37,720 nt of DNA, from positions 1 to 37,720 of the IMG/VR virus record IMGVR_UViG_3300009702_000053. The stretch is one strand, 5' to 3'. The stretch comes from a virus. Below are positions 22,740 through 29,240 of this stretch, in pieces. The notes under the pieces are model-generated. The model saw only the letters and a program-made list of their open reading frames with translations, did no database searches and had not been told where the DNA came from. A program made the position numbers and the translations under genes. Position 1 is the stretch's first letter. The number at the start of each line of letters is the position of its first letter.

Positions 22740-22793
22740 TGATTTAAGAGGCACATATTATGTCTCGGAAAGAGAACTGAAAATGAAGAAACT
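22740..22793 (+). repeat. Duplicated leader, copy 2
   Basis: The second copy keeps 34 bases identical (from the MSRKEN start at 22760 through the first codons of the main gene). The 5' hairpin arm has changed, but one change (A to G) keeps a G-U pair; the closing pair near the loop is lost. The upstream ORF stops at 22780, two bases before ATG 22783. Confidence 0.7.
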
Positions 22794-23037
22794 GATGATT
22801 ACATTGATTGGCCTAGTAGCTTTGATTGGCTGTGGTCCTGTTGATAAAGACTTTAGCCCTCCCGTTGATGACAGAGCCCCAGCAGGCTGGTGTAAGCTCT
22901 ATAGCTGCGACAACACAGCCTATACCAGCATTGAGTGTGCTGAGGTCATGACTGAGGAAGACTACTTCTGGAATCAGAACAAAGTTTGGGGATGTGATAA
23001 TGGTCCGCTCGAAACTGACCTCCTGCTGAGTAACTAA
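22783..23037 (+). CDS. Small lipoprotein
   Basis: The 84-residue product has a signal peptide with a clear lipobox (LVALIGC). The mature part has five further cysteines in a compact acidic domain (GWCKLYSCDN, SIECAEVM, VWGCDNG). It would be anchored in the envelope after lipid modification. It shares its leader with the neighbouring membrane protein. Lysogenic-conversion lipoproteins that block receptors or injection are known, and this is a reasonable candidate. Confidence 0.7.
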   Translation: MKKLMITLIGLVALIGCGPVDKDFSPPVDDRAPAGWCKLYSCDNTAYTSIECAEVMTEEDYFWNQNKVWGCDNGPLETDLLLSN

Positions 23038-23071
23038 CACAATAACGTATTACTAAGAAAGAGAGTACAAA

Positions 23072-23206
23072 ATGAATGATACTAAGATTGAGAATAAAGA
23101 AGAGAGCAAGACAACGAAACCAGGTGTGTTTGCAGCAGTGGTGGTTATGCTTCTGCCATCAGTAGTGTTAGTTGGATGTCTGCTTTCTTTGCTACTCCTT
23201 AGATAG
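23072..23206 (+). CDS. 44-residue single-pass membrane protein
   Basis: ATG 23072, with AGAGAG upstream, encodes a charged N-terminus (MNDTKIENKEESKTTKPG) and one hydrophobic helix (VFAAVVVMLLPSVVLVGCLL). A GTATTACT motif (23047-23054) lies just before it, in the place of an operator. It is the third consecutive envelope-directed gene. It ends four bases before the next start. Confidence 0.55.
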   Translation: MNDTKIENKEESKTTKPGVFAAVVVMLLPSVVLVGCLLSLLLLR

Positions 23207-23209
23207 CAT

Positions 23210-23428
23210 ATGGCGGAAGACATTCTAATTGGCTCCTTATGGATCCACAGGACGTTTGGTGCGTACTACATCTATAGAGTTGTAGATTATGTGGGTAGCC
23301 GATTCATATCCATAGAGCACTATGAAGGACATTCAGTAGGTCTCTTAATTAGAGAACAACTGGAATGTTATTACTCTCCCATCTCAGAGGAAGATGCCGC
23401 CTTATATCTTCTGGTGAGACTCCCATGA
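23210..23428 (+). CDS. Small IGSLW-domain protein
   Basis: The 72-residue product begins MAEDILIGSLWIHRTFGAYY and is beta-rich. The next gene starts with a related stretch, KIGSLWKV, so the two look like paralogs of one small SH3/KOW-like barrel. The function is unknown. Confidence 0.6.
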   Translation: MAEDILIGSLWIHRTFGAYYIYRVVDYVGSRFISIEHYEGHSVGLLIREQLECYYSPISEEDAALYLLVRLP

Positions 23429-23454
23429 ACGAACTTGAAGACAGGACTTAGACA

Positions 23455-23748
23455 ATGAATAACGAGCTACCCAAAATAGGATCCCTCTGGAAGGTGATAG
23501 ACCCAAACAGCTTACCAGTCGCTGTTCCTCAAGCCTTCCTCGTGTCGCGAGTTGGCCAGCAAGTATGTTTTGAGGGGCCAGTCATCTCAGAAGATGGAAC
23601 TGCATACCGGGTCAAGAAATACATCCCGGTAGTCGTTTGTAGGATAGGCAGATTTGAACTCTCCTTCACTCCAGATGAGATGAAACTCTATGAGGAGATC
23701 GACCCAGCTTCTGAAGAGGGCGGATTGCTATTACTTAAACTCGCATAA
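23455..23748 (+). CDS. IGSLW-domain protein, paralog of the previous gene
   Basis: The 97-residue product has KIGSLWKVIDP, FLVSRVGQQVCFEG and a helical/acidic end. It shares the IGSLW start and the spacing of following strands with the 23210 gene but is longer. The pair probably arose by duplication. The fold resembles small SH3-like barrels; no partner is known. Confidence 0.6.
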   Translation: MNNELPKIGSLWKVIDPNSLPVAVPQAFLVSRVGQQVCFEGPVISEDGTAYRVKKYIPVVVCRIGRFELSFTPDEMKLYEEIDPASEEGGLLLLKLA

Positions 23749-23761
23749 TAACAGGACTTAT

Positions 23762-24154
23762 ATGATAGATACTAATACAAAAATCGACGCCTTTACACAA
23801 CGCTTCGTAGAATGGGCTTCCAAAATCGTGGTCAAGAACCAGTTCGTTAGTCCCGAGCTTGATGAAGAGATACTCCTTAATACATTACGTGGGCATGAGC
23901 AGGATACGGCGGCTCAACTGATTGAATCTCAAGAGATGGAGCTTGTTCTTATGGAGAATATCAAAGCCCTGAACGAGAAACGCAACATATATGTAGGAAC
24001 TCTCTTCGGAGAGATCCTTAGAGCAGCGGTGGACGCTCAGCTTGAGGTTCTTTCAGAAACGGAATCCCAAACAAAGCTAACTGATCAGAACCTACGTCTT
24101 GTTCGTATCTTCATTTCTTCTATTGAAAGCGCGATGTTACCAGACGATGATTAG
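23762..24154 (+). CDS. Unknown helical protein
   Basis: ATG 23762 (AGGAC upstream) gives about 130 residues, nearly all helical (MIDTNTKIDAFTQRFVEWAS, then IESQEMELVLMENIKALNEK). An in-frame start at 23690 lies within the previous gene and is less likely. Its end meets the convergent RHH gene with a 4-bp overlap. I do not recognise it. Confidence 0.65.
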   Translation: MIDTNTKIDAFTQRFVEWASKIVVKNQFVSPELDEEILLNTLRGHEQDTAAQLIESQEMELVLMENIKALNEKRNIYVGTLFGEILRAAVDAQLEVLSETESQTKLTDQNLRLVRIFISSIESAMLPDDD

Positions 24155-24417
24155 AACTCTGGGAACTCTTCTAGGTTGGCTGTCGCTATAAGCCAGCGTA
24201 ATACTGCTGAGCGGTTTAGATTCTGACCTCGTGCCCTCCGAAGTGTTACGAAGTTATCAAGCTTCTTAACCTCGCTTGGGTACAACGAGAATGTAGTGAT
24301 TCTGGCAAGATTAGGATCAGCGTTCTTACTGGCTTTTCGCTTTCGTTTCTTAGGCTCCTCGATCGGTTTCTCTCTGATCCGATTCAGGAGCTGCATTAGT
24401 TCGGGGGAGTGTTCCAT
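24151..24417 (-). CDS. Ribbon-helix-helix DNA-binding protein (first of a pair)
   Basis: The leftward product is about 88 residues from ATG at 24417 (AAAGGG nine bases before it). A basic linker (KKRKRKASK) precedes an RHH-like core: a strand (RITTFSLY), helix (SEVKKLDNFVTLRRARG) and helix (NRSAVLRWLIATAN). Proteins of this fold bind DNA as dimers on short palindromes. The upstream gene encodes a paralog and the two are separated by one base. GTAATACT (24198-24205) lies inside its coding sequence. Confidence 0.7.
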   Translation of the reverse strand: MEHSPELMQLLNRIREKPIEEPKKRKRKASKNADPNLARITTFSLYPSEVKKLDNFVTLRRARGQNLNRSAVLRWLIATANLEEFPEF

Positions 24418-24418
24418 T

Positions 24419-24646
24419 TTAGTAGACCCTTTCCATCTGATCGTAGGGAGCATGTCTAATGGCCCAGCGGATCAAGCTGCTCTGATTGATACGAGAGCCT
24501 TTCTTGTGCTCATGCTCCAGGACGGTTCGTATTATTTCAAGTTCTATTGGACCTATCTGCAGCGCGATTGTTTTGTCTTTGTCCATATCAGCAGTATTAC
24601 TGCCTTTGTTAGGTTTGTCAAGACCATTGTGAAAACGACCGAACAT
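24419..24646 (-). CDS. Ribbon-helix-helix DNA-binding protein (second of a pair)
   Basis: The leftward product has 75 residues from 24646, or 55 from the internal Met at 24586. The core KTIALQIG, then IELEIIRTVLEHEHKKG and NQSSLIRWAIRHA parallels the neighbouring RHH protein. GCAGTATTACTGC (24591-24603), a perfect 13-bp palindrome around the motif, lies just before the internal start. A candidate leftward promoter (TTACAG, 16 bp, TATACT) would begin transcripts almost at ATG 24646. Regulator or partition-type roles are possible. Confidence 0.65.
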   Translation of the reverse strand: MFGRFHNGLDKPNKGSNTADMDKDKTIALQIGPIELEIIRTVLEHEHKKGSRINQSSLIRWAIRHAPYDQMERVY

Positions 24647-24652
24647 GTTTCA

Positions 24653-24666
24653 GTATATGGTATATG
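24653..24666. repeat. Tandem heptamer at the RHH promoter
   Basis: GTATATG is repeated head to tail (24653-24659, 24660-24666) over the predicted leftward -10 of the RHH genes. It may be an operator for autoregulation. Confidence 0.4.
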
Positions 24667-24715
24667 TAAGGGACTGTAAGGTTCCTTATATTCTTAATTA
24701 GTCTCTGGGCTGACA

Positions 24716-24826
24716 ATGGCAGATGACAAAAGCCTGGGTATTAAGCGCTTCCTTTTCCCTGCCACTGTCACGCCTTTTATTAGACTTCGAGCCTTAGGTT
24801 GGTTTCTTGAACTCTCTCCAGCCTAA
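24716..24826 (+). CDS. Possible 36-residue leader peptide
   Basis: ATG 24716 opens a 36-codon frame (MADDKSLGIKRFLFPATVTP, then FIRLRALGWFLELSPA). No good ribosome site is seen. Its stop TAA (24824-24826) lies within the 3' arm of the first pseudoknot stem, so a translating ribosome would unfold the structure. It may be a regulatory leader ORF rather than a functional protein. Confidence 0.4.
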   Translation: MADDKSLGIKRFLFPATVTPFIRLRALGWFLELSPA

Positions 24827-24852
24827 GTGCTCTTTGCTTTACAGAGAGTTCA
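24793..24852 (+). promoter_or_regulatory. H-type RNA pseudoknot upstream of the HNH gene
   Basis: Stem 1 pairs CTTAGGTTGG (24793-24802) with CCAGCCTAAG (24818-24827), 10 bp with one G-U. Stem 2 pairs TGAACTCTCT (24808-24817) with AGAGAGTTCA (24843-24852), 10 perfect bp. The 5' arm of stem 2 lies in the loop of stem 1, and the stems abut with no gap. Loops are 5 and 15 bases. AGAGTTCA recurs at 24858-24865, next to ATG 24868, so stem 2 could re-pair there and block translation. Confidence 0.65.
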
Positions 24853-24867
24853 TTCAAAGAGTTCAAA

Positions 24868-25440
24868 ATGGATACTACTAAATGGGCCCCTATTCCGGGG
24901 TTTGATGGAGCATACGAGATACGTCTGATAGACAAAGACGTTCAAGTTCGTAGCTATCGCTCAAAGCGCGGATACCGATTGAAGGCCCCTAACATTCTTT
25001 TAGGCTACAAAAATAGTGATGGTAGGAGGATGTTCCTCCTAACTATGGATAGTGGAGAGAAGAGGCTACAACAGGCAGCATACTGGGCCTTATATACTTT
25101 TGATTCCATCCCCGTTGCCACTCAACAGGCTTTACACAGAAATGATATCCACAGCGACAATCGTTTGAGCAACCTCTATTGGGGCACATCCGCTGACAAT
25201 GCTCGTGATCGCACCAAGAACGGTAGAGGCCCCTCAAGCAGTCCTCCAAGAAACTTCGGAACCAACAACGGGAGTTCACGACTCAACTGGGATTTGGTTC
25301 ACTTAATTAGGACAACACCAGATGTCCCAGCAACCCTTTGGGCTAAGAGACTTGGGGTATCCCCAAGAACTATTATGCTTGCACGCAACCATATTACCTG
25401 GAAACAGGAAAACTGCCCAACAAACGAACCGACCATATGA
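24868..25440 (+). CDS. NUMOD4-HNH homing endonuclease
   Basis: The 190-residue product starts MDTTKWAPIPGFDGAYEIR (NUMOD4), continues with an HNH_3-like region (ALHRNDIHSDNRLSNLYWGT) and ends with a helix-turn-helix part (RLNWDLVHLIRTTPD, LGVSPRTI). It is a close paralog of the 7579 gene in order and sequence. AAAGAG (24856-24861) is its ribosome site, directly after the pseudoknot. Its stop overlaps the start of the protease/scaffold gene by four bases, so it is inserted at the head operon's edge. Confidence 0.88.
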   Translation: MDTTKWAPIPGFDGAYEIRLIDKDVQVRSYRSKRGYRLKAPNILLGYKNSDGRRMFLLTMDSGEKRLQQAAYWALYTFDSIPVATQQALHRNDIHSDNRLSNLYWGTSADNARDRTKNGRGPSSSPPRNFGTNNGSSRLNWDLVHLIRTTPDVPATLWAKRLGVSPRTIMLARNHITWKQENCPTNEPTI

Positions 25441-26750
25441 ACAATGTAACTCGCACAGCCAGCTTTCGCATTGACGGAGCAACACGAGATCCTGATGGAT
25501 ATCTCATTTGTGATGCACGTCTGACGAAGACTGGCATATTTACATATAAGAAGGATGGCAAGGAAGTCCGAGAACTGCGTCCATACTCAGAAGTATTCAA
25601 GTCTGACAGCTTGAAAACTTATGTTGGAGCACCGGCTACCGTTCGTCACCCCCGTAGTGGCTTCGTTACCCCGAAGAACCATAGACTATTGTCTGTTGGA
25701 ACACTTCTGGACGCACGACCTAACAAGAAATACGTGGTGGGAAGAATCAAAATTACAGACTCTGCAGTAGCCGACAAGGTTGAAAGCGGAGAACTGTGTG
25801 AAGTTTCGCTTGGGTATAGAGCAGATCTTGCTCCTTCCAAGGATCCACTAGTTGCAGACAGAGTGCAGCGTAACATTGTCGTGAACCATATAGCTCTCTT
25901 ATATAAAGGGGAAGCAAGACTGGGTTCCGATGTTTCAATAATGCGTCTTGATAGCGCAGATAACGTAATTATCGAGGATAACCTTATGACTACCGAAAAC
26001 GTAGAGCGTACAGACGCTGAACTTACAGAGGAACCCAAAGAAGAAGCCTCTGTTGAAGAAACAAAAACAGACTCCGAAGAGACCGCCGCTCCTGAAGAGC
26101 AGGCTGAGAAGACTGACGCAGAAGAGCAGGCCGAAGAGACCGCCGCTCCTGAAGAGCAGGCTGAGAAGACTGATGCAGAAGAGTCCGCTCCTGCAGAAGA
26201 TTCTACTAAAGAAGATACTCCAGCCGAAGATGCTGCTAATGAAGCACCTTCCGAGGGGGATGAACCAGCTTCTGAAGAAGCAGCAGACCCAAATGAAGCA
26301 GAAGAGAACAATCCAGATCAGGAAGAGCCTGCACCAGCCTGGGCTACCGCATTAGACGCGAAGCTTGACTCCATTCTTGAGGCTCTCAAGCCTTCCGAGA
26401 ATACAGACTCCACGACTGAAGAGAAGACTGACTCAAAGGATATCTTTGAGGCTGCAGTCCAGCGCTCTGTTCGTGCTCGTCTTATTCATTCTACAGTTTT
26501 GTCCGAGGAGAAGCAGGATGGTCTTTCAGACCGTGAGCTTGCTCTGCAGGTCATCAAGCGCTTTGACAGCAAATTTGAGCTAGGTGAGGAGAGCACAGAC
26601 GCTCTTATCTCTATGGCTGAATGGGCTGCCAAGGTAAACCGGGAAGATAGTACGGAAAATGGTTTCCGTTCTCGCTTCCGTTCCTCAATCCGCTCTGGAT
26701 CTAACAAGACCGACCACATGGACGCTCTTGATAAGATCTTGGGTAACTAA
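25437..26750 (+). CDS. Prohead protease (DUF2213 type) fused to an acidic scaffold
   Basis: The first 175 residues resemble DUF2213 prohead proteases: RDPDGYLICDARLTKTG, then VGAPATVRHPR and a GELCEVSLGYRADL segment with the likely catalytic Ser and a nearby His (VVNHIALL). From about 185 the protein is a long Glu/Ala/Pro-rich region with a 19-residue tandem repeat, and then a helical C-terminus. This is the usual protease-scaffold arrangement: the acidic part shapes the prohead and is then degraded. ATG at 25986, just before the acidic region, could give a separate scaffold product, though no strong ribosome site precedes it. Confidence 0.8.
   Translation: MNNVTRTASFRIDGATRDPDGYLICDARLTKTGIFTYKKDGKEVRELRPYSEVFKSDSLKTYVGAPATVRHPRSGFVTPKNHRLLSVGTLLDARPNKKYVVGRIKITDSAVADKVESGELCEVSLGYRADLAPSKDPLVADRVQRNIVVNHIALLYKGEARLGSDVSIMRLDSADNVIIEDNLMTTENVERTDAELTEEPKEEASVEETKTDSEETAAPEEQAEKTDAEEQAEETAAPEEQAEKTDAEESAPAEDSTKEDTPAEDAANEAPSEGDEPASEEAADPNEAEENNPDQEEPAPAWATALDAKLDSILEALKPSENTDSTTEEKTDSKDIFEAAVQRSVRARLIHSTVLSEEKQDGLSDRELALQVIKRFDSKFELGEESTDALISMAEWAAKVNREDSTENGFRSRFRSSIRSGSNKTDHMDALDKILGN
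26076..26183 (+). repeat. 57-bp tandem repeat in the scaffold region
   Basis: A 57-base unit starting GAAGAGACCGCC at 26076 recurs at 26133, almost unchanged for about 51 bases. It encodes the acidic 19-residue unit beginning EETAAPEEQAEKTDAEE. Copy number probably varies between relatives. Confidence 0.75.
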
Positions 26751-26795
26751 CTTTTCAGCCATCTAAGGCTAATTCTATAACTAAGGATATTCATT

Positions 26796-27260
26796 ATGGC
26801 AAATGTAACTCCAGCAAAGGGTCTTCCTGGGCAGCCTAAGACGGTTGGCGACAGAGTTTCCCTAATCGCAGCTGAGGCAATTAAGCCAGGCAAGCTTGTG
26901 GTTGTCACTGTTGACAACGAGGCTACTTGTGAACTACCTAACGCTACCGGAGAAGTAACTGGTGGTCGTGCATTGGGTATTGCAATTCGTGACCGTCATC
27001 TCACCGACTCTGATCTTGAGTATCAGGCAGGTGATGAGGTTCTTATTCAGACTTCTGGTGAAGTTTGGGTAACGACCGAAGCAGCAGCTGTTTCTGGTGG
27101 TAAGGCTTATGTTCGTTTCTCCGCTACTGGCGCAGAAGAGCTTGGCTCCTTCCGAGACGACGCAGATACCTCTGACGCAGTAGCCCTTCCAGGCGCTGTC
27201 TTCTCTTCCACTGCAGGCGACGGCGAGGCTATTTCGGTCAAGCTTGGCGCACTTGTATAA
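26796..27260 (+). CDS. Head decoration / capsid cement protein
   Basis: The 154-residue product is beta-rich (DRVSLIAAEAIKPGKLVVVT, then GRALGIAIRDRHL and GDEVLIQTSGEVWVTTEAAA) like DUF2190-type capsid cement or decoration proteins. It lies between protease/scaffold and major capsid protein, where such genes are normally found. AAGGA precedes ATG 26796. Confidence 0.75.
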   Translation: MANVTPAKGLPGQPKTVGDRVSLIAAEAIKPGKLVVVTVDNEATCELPNATGEVTGGRALGIAIRDRHLTDSDLEYQAGDEVLIQTSGEVWVTTEAAAVSGGKAYVRFSATGAEELGSFRDDADTSDAVALPGAVFSSTAGDGEAISVKLGALV

Positions 27261-27298
27261 TCTCTTCTCTTTCTATTATTAGTTAGGACATTCATATT

Positions 27299-28282
27299 AT
27301 GTATAACGACGATTTCAAGAAGGCTCTTGCAGAGACCTCACAGATTCGCCTGGATGCTAAGGTAGAGCAGCTTACTGGCTCTCTAAAGCTTGACTCCGCT
27401 GGCGTAAACGCTCTTCAGGACCGACTTTCCTTCATCGAGCAGGACATTGTTCGCACGATTTACCGTGATGAGCAGGAAGTGCTTCGCGCTGTCCCTGTGA
27501 GGGTTGGTCTTTCCGCAGGATTCAACAGCTACACCTTCTACACCTCTGACACCGCTGGCCGCGCTGCAATGATGCATCCTGGTCAGACCGAGCGTCCATT
27601 GGTTACCACTAACCTGACCCCAACGAGCAAGGCAATCGTTGAGTTCGGTGCTGCTTACTCCTTCACGCTTAGTGATATGGAGCGCGCAACCATTCTCAAT
27701 ATTGATGACGTTCGTGACCAGGCTCGTGCATGTGCTTCGGCAATCATGCGCTCTGTGAACGGCTACGCTCTTTCCGGCGACACAAACAAGGGAACCACGG
27801 GTCTTGCCGACGACGCAAGCGTAACTACCGAGACTCTTGCTGGTGGTGACCTTACCTCTGATACCGCTGCTGTGACCTTCAAGGACATGCAGGGCCTTAT
27901 CAATGCTGTAGCAGTGAACTCCGGTGGTGTTCATCGCTGCAACAAGGTTCTTATGCCAATGGCAGTATGGAGCCACCTTACAACGACTCCTTACGAGAAC
28001 GTCTCTGGTGCAACTCTTATGGAGAAGCTTCGTGACGTGAACCCCGGTGTTACGTTTGAGCTTGTTGTAGCTCTTACCGCCTTGGGCGCAACCTCGAAGG
28101 ATCGTGTCATCGCAATGGAAGCTAAGGACGGAAATGGCGCTGTCATTGTTCCTTCGCTTTACGAAGAGGCACCTGTCTTCCAGAATGGCTTCCTCTACAA
28201 GGTTGACGCTCGTGGCGTAACCGCTGGCTGGGTAACCAAGCACAGCGAGTCTCTCGTTTACGGCGACTTCACTGTAGCGTAA
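27299..28282 (+). CDS. Major capsid protein (DUF2184 type)
   Basis: The 327-residue protein matches DUF2184-type HK97-fold capsid proteins. Supporting segments are LSFIEQDIVRTIYRDEQEVL, GFNSYTFYTSDTAGRA, the ATILNIDD spine helix region and AIMRSVNGYALSGD. Codon use shifts towards GC-ending codons, as expected of the most abundant virion protein. AGGA precedes ATG 27299. Three hairpins follow the gene. Confidence 0.92.
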   Translation: MYNDDFKKALAETSQIRLDAKVEQLTGSLKLDSAGVNALQDRLSFIEQDIVRTIYRDEQEVLRAVPVRVGLSAGFNSYTFYTSDTAGRAAMMHPGQTERPLVTTNLTPTSKAIVEFGAAYSFTLSDMERATILNIDDVRDQARACASAIMRSVNGYALSGDTNKGTTGLADDASVTTETLAGGDLTSDTAAVTFKDMQGLINAVAVNSGGVHRCNKVLMPMAVWSHLTTTPYENVSGATLMEKLRDVNPGVTFELVVALTALGATSKDRVIAMEAKDGNGAVIVPSLYEEAPVFQNGFLYKVDARGVTAGWVTKHSESLVYGDFTVA

Positions 28283-28293
28283 GTTGTATAGGT

Positions 28294-28351
28294 CTGCTCC
28301 CTAACGGTTGAGCAGCCCTTCCTACAGGACCCAAGCTTTTGGGTTTGGGTC
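28294..28351 (+). terminator. Two hairpins after the capsid gene
   Basis: CTGCTC (28294-28299) pairs with GAGCAG (28310-28315). GACCCAA (28328-28334) pairs with TTGGGTC (28345-28351), followed by TTGTT. They probably stabilise or partly terminate the capsid mRNA. Confidence 0.5.
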
Positions 28352-28415
28352 TTGTTGAAAGGGTAACAACGAAATACTTATATTACTCTCCTTTCTTGAA
28401 CATATTTAGCACATT

Positions 28416-28463
28416 AAAGGTCGGGCCGGTTTCTTACTCTCTCTCTTTCCCGGTCCGGCCTTT
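28416..28463 (+). terminator. Long GC-rich hairpin, probable terminator
   Basis: The arm at 28416-28429 (AAAGGTCGGGCCGG) pairs with 28450-28463 (CCGGTCCGGCCTTT) over 14 bp with two G-U pairs. The loop is 20 bases of pyrimidines. It lies just before the 28486 gene and separates capsid from connector expression. Confidence 0.65.
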
Positions 28464-28485
28464 ACCTTATCCGGAGCAATAGCTA

Positions 28486-28779
28486 ATGGCAGATACAGCG
28501 CCCACCTATAGCGAGTTCACCACAGCTTATCCAACATTTAGCAAGCTGCCTCAGGCATATGTCCAGGCAAAGCTAGATGATGCTGAGGCTATGGAAAACC
28601 CTACCTACTGGGGTGATATCTTCTCTATTGCTGTTGCTACCCAAGCAGCTCATCTGCTCTCTATCAATCCATTTGGATCCCAGGTTCAGTTGAATAGCGA
28701 TCAAGGCGAAACCGTCTATTCCAAATACTATAAAGAGGTGCTCCTCCCTAAGCTTGGAATACGTGGAATGGTACTCTAA
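28486..28779 (+). CDS. Head-tail connector, DUF4054 type
   Basis: The 97-residue protein has the family start (YSEFTTAYPTFSKLPQAYVQ) and a helical body (DIFSIAVATQAAHLLSI), ending with YSKYYKEVLLPKLGIRG. DUF4054 proteins sit under the portal as head completion adaptors. The stop overlaps the next start by one base. Confidence 0.85.
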   Translation: MADTAPTYSEFTTAYPTFSKLPQAYVQAKLDDAEAMENPTYWGDIFSIAVATQAAHLLSINPFGSQVQLNSDQGETVYSKYYKEVLLPKLGIRGMVL

Positions 28780-29237
28780 TGGCTAAGAACGTAGAGATCA
28801 AAGTCACTGAGAACACGAGATTGAAAAAGAAGATATATGGCAAACAGCCATCGCTTATAATTGGTGTTCTAGAACCTGAAAGTGACATCCAGTATCTGGG
28901 CAAAGATGTGACCGTTGGGCAGGTAGCCCTGTGGAACCATCAGGGCACAGCTAGCATCCCTGCTCGTCCATTCCTAACGATCTATGTTAATGAGAACAGG
29001 GATAAGATTACTAAACAGTTTTCCGCAGCTATGGCTCGTGTGACCTTTGCGGGCGAGGATGAGAGAAAAGCTCTTGGCAAATTGGGCAAGGCTTACACCA
29101 AAGGAATACAGACCCGTATCCGTAAGAACATTCTACCAAAGAATAAGGAAAGCACTCTTCGACACAAAGAAGGCTCAACCCCTCTCATCGATACGCAGGT
29201 TCTACTCAATTCAATCAGTTGGGATATAGAGAAGTAA
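28779..29237 (+). CDS. Head-tail joining / tail completion protein
   Basis: The 152-residue product has VALWNHQGTASIPARPFLT, the signature of HK97 gp10-like and virion morphogenesis proteins. A helical basic region and a final DTQVLLNSISWDI follow. These proteins join the finished head and tail. Coupling to the DUF4054 gene (TAATG) supports the call. Confidence 0.75.
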   Translation: MAKNVEIKVTENTRLKKKIYGKQPSLIIGVLEPESDIQYLGKDVTVGQVALWNHQGTASIPARPFLTIYVNENRDKITKQFSAAMARVTFAGEDERKALGKLGKAYTKGIQTRIRKNILPKNKESTLRHKEGSTPLIDTQVLLNSISWDIEK

Positions 29238-29240
29238 CAG

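Noticed and set aside
24771-24852. Programmed frameshift at the pseudoknot
   Set aside because: The only heptamer upstream (CCTTTTA) is not a proper slippery site, is 15 bases from the stem, and no second frame continues through the structure.
24868-25440. Group I intron carrying the HNH gene
   Set aside because: The gene is not inside an interrupted coding sequence and no intron core elements other than the local pseudoknot were seen.
25646-26311. 221-codon Ser/Ala-rich frame opposite the scaffold
   Set aside because: The low-complexity sequence is simply the complement of the acidic repeat codons.
27383-28243. 286-codon open frame opposite the major capsid gene
   Set aside because: It is the antisense shadow of a strongly biased gene; the product has no recognisable domain and the capsid call is firm.
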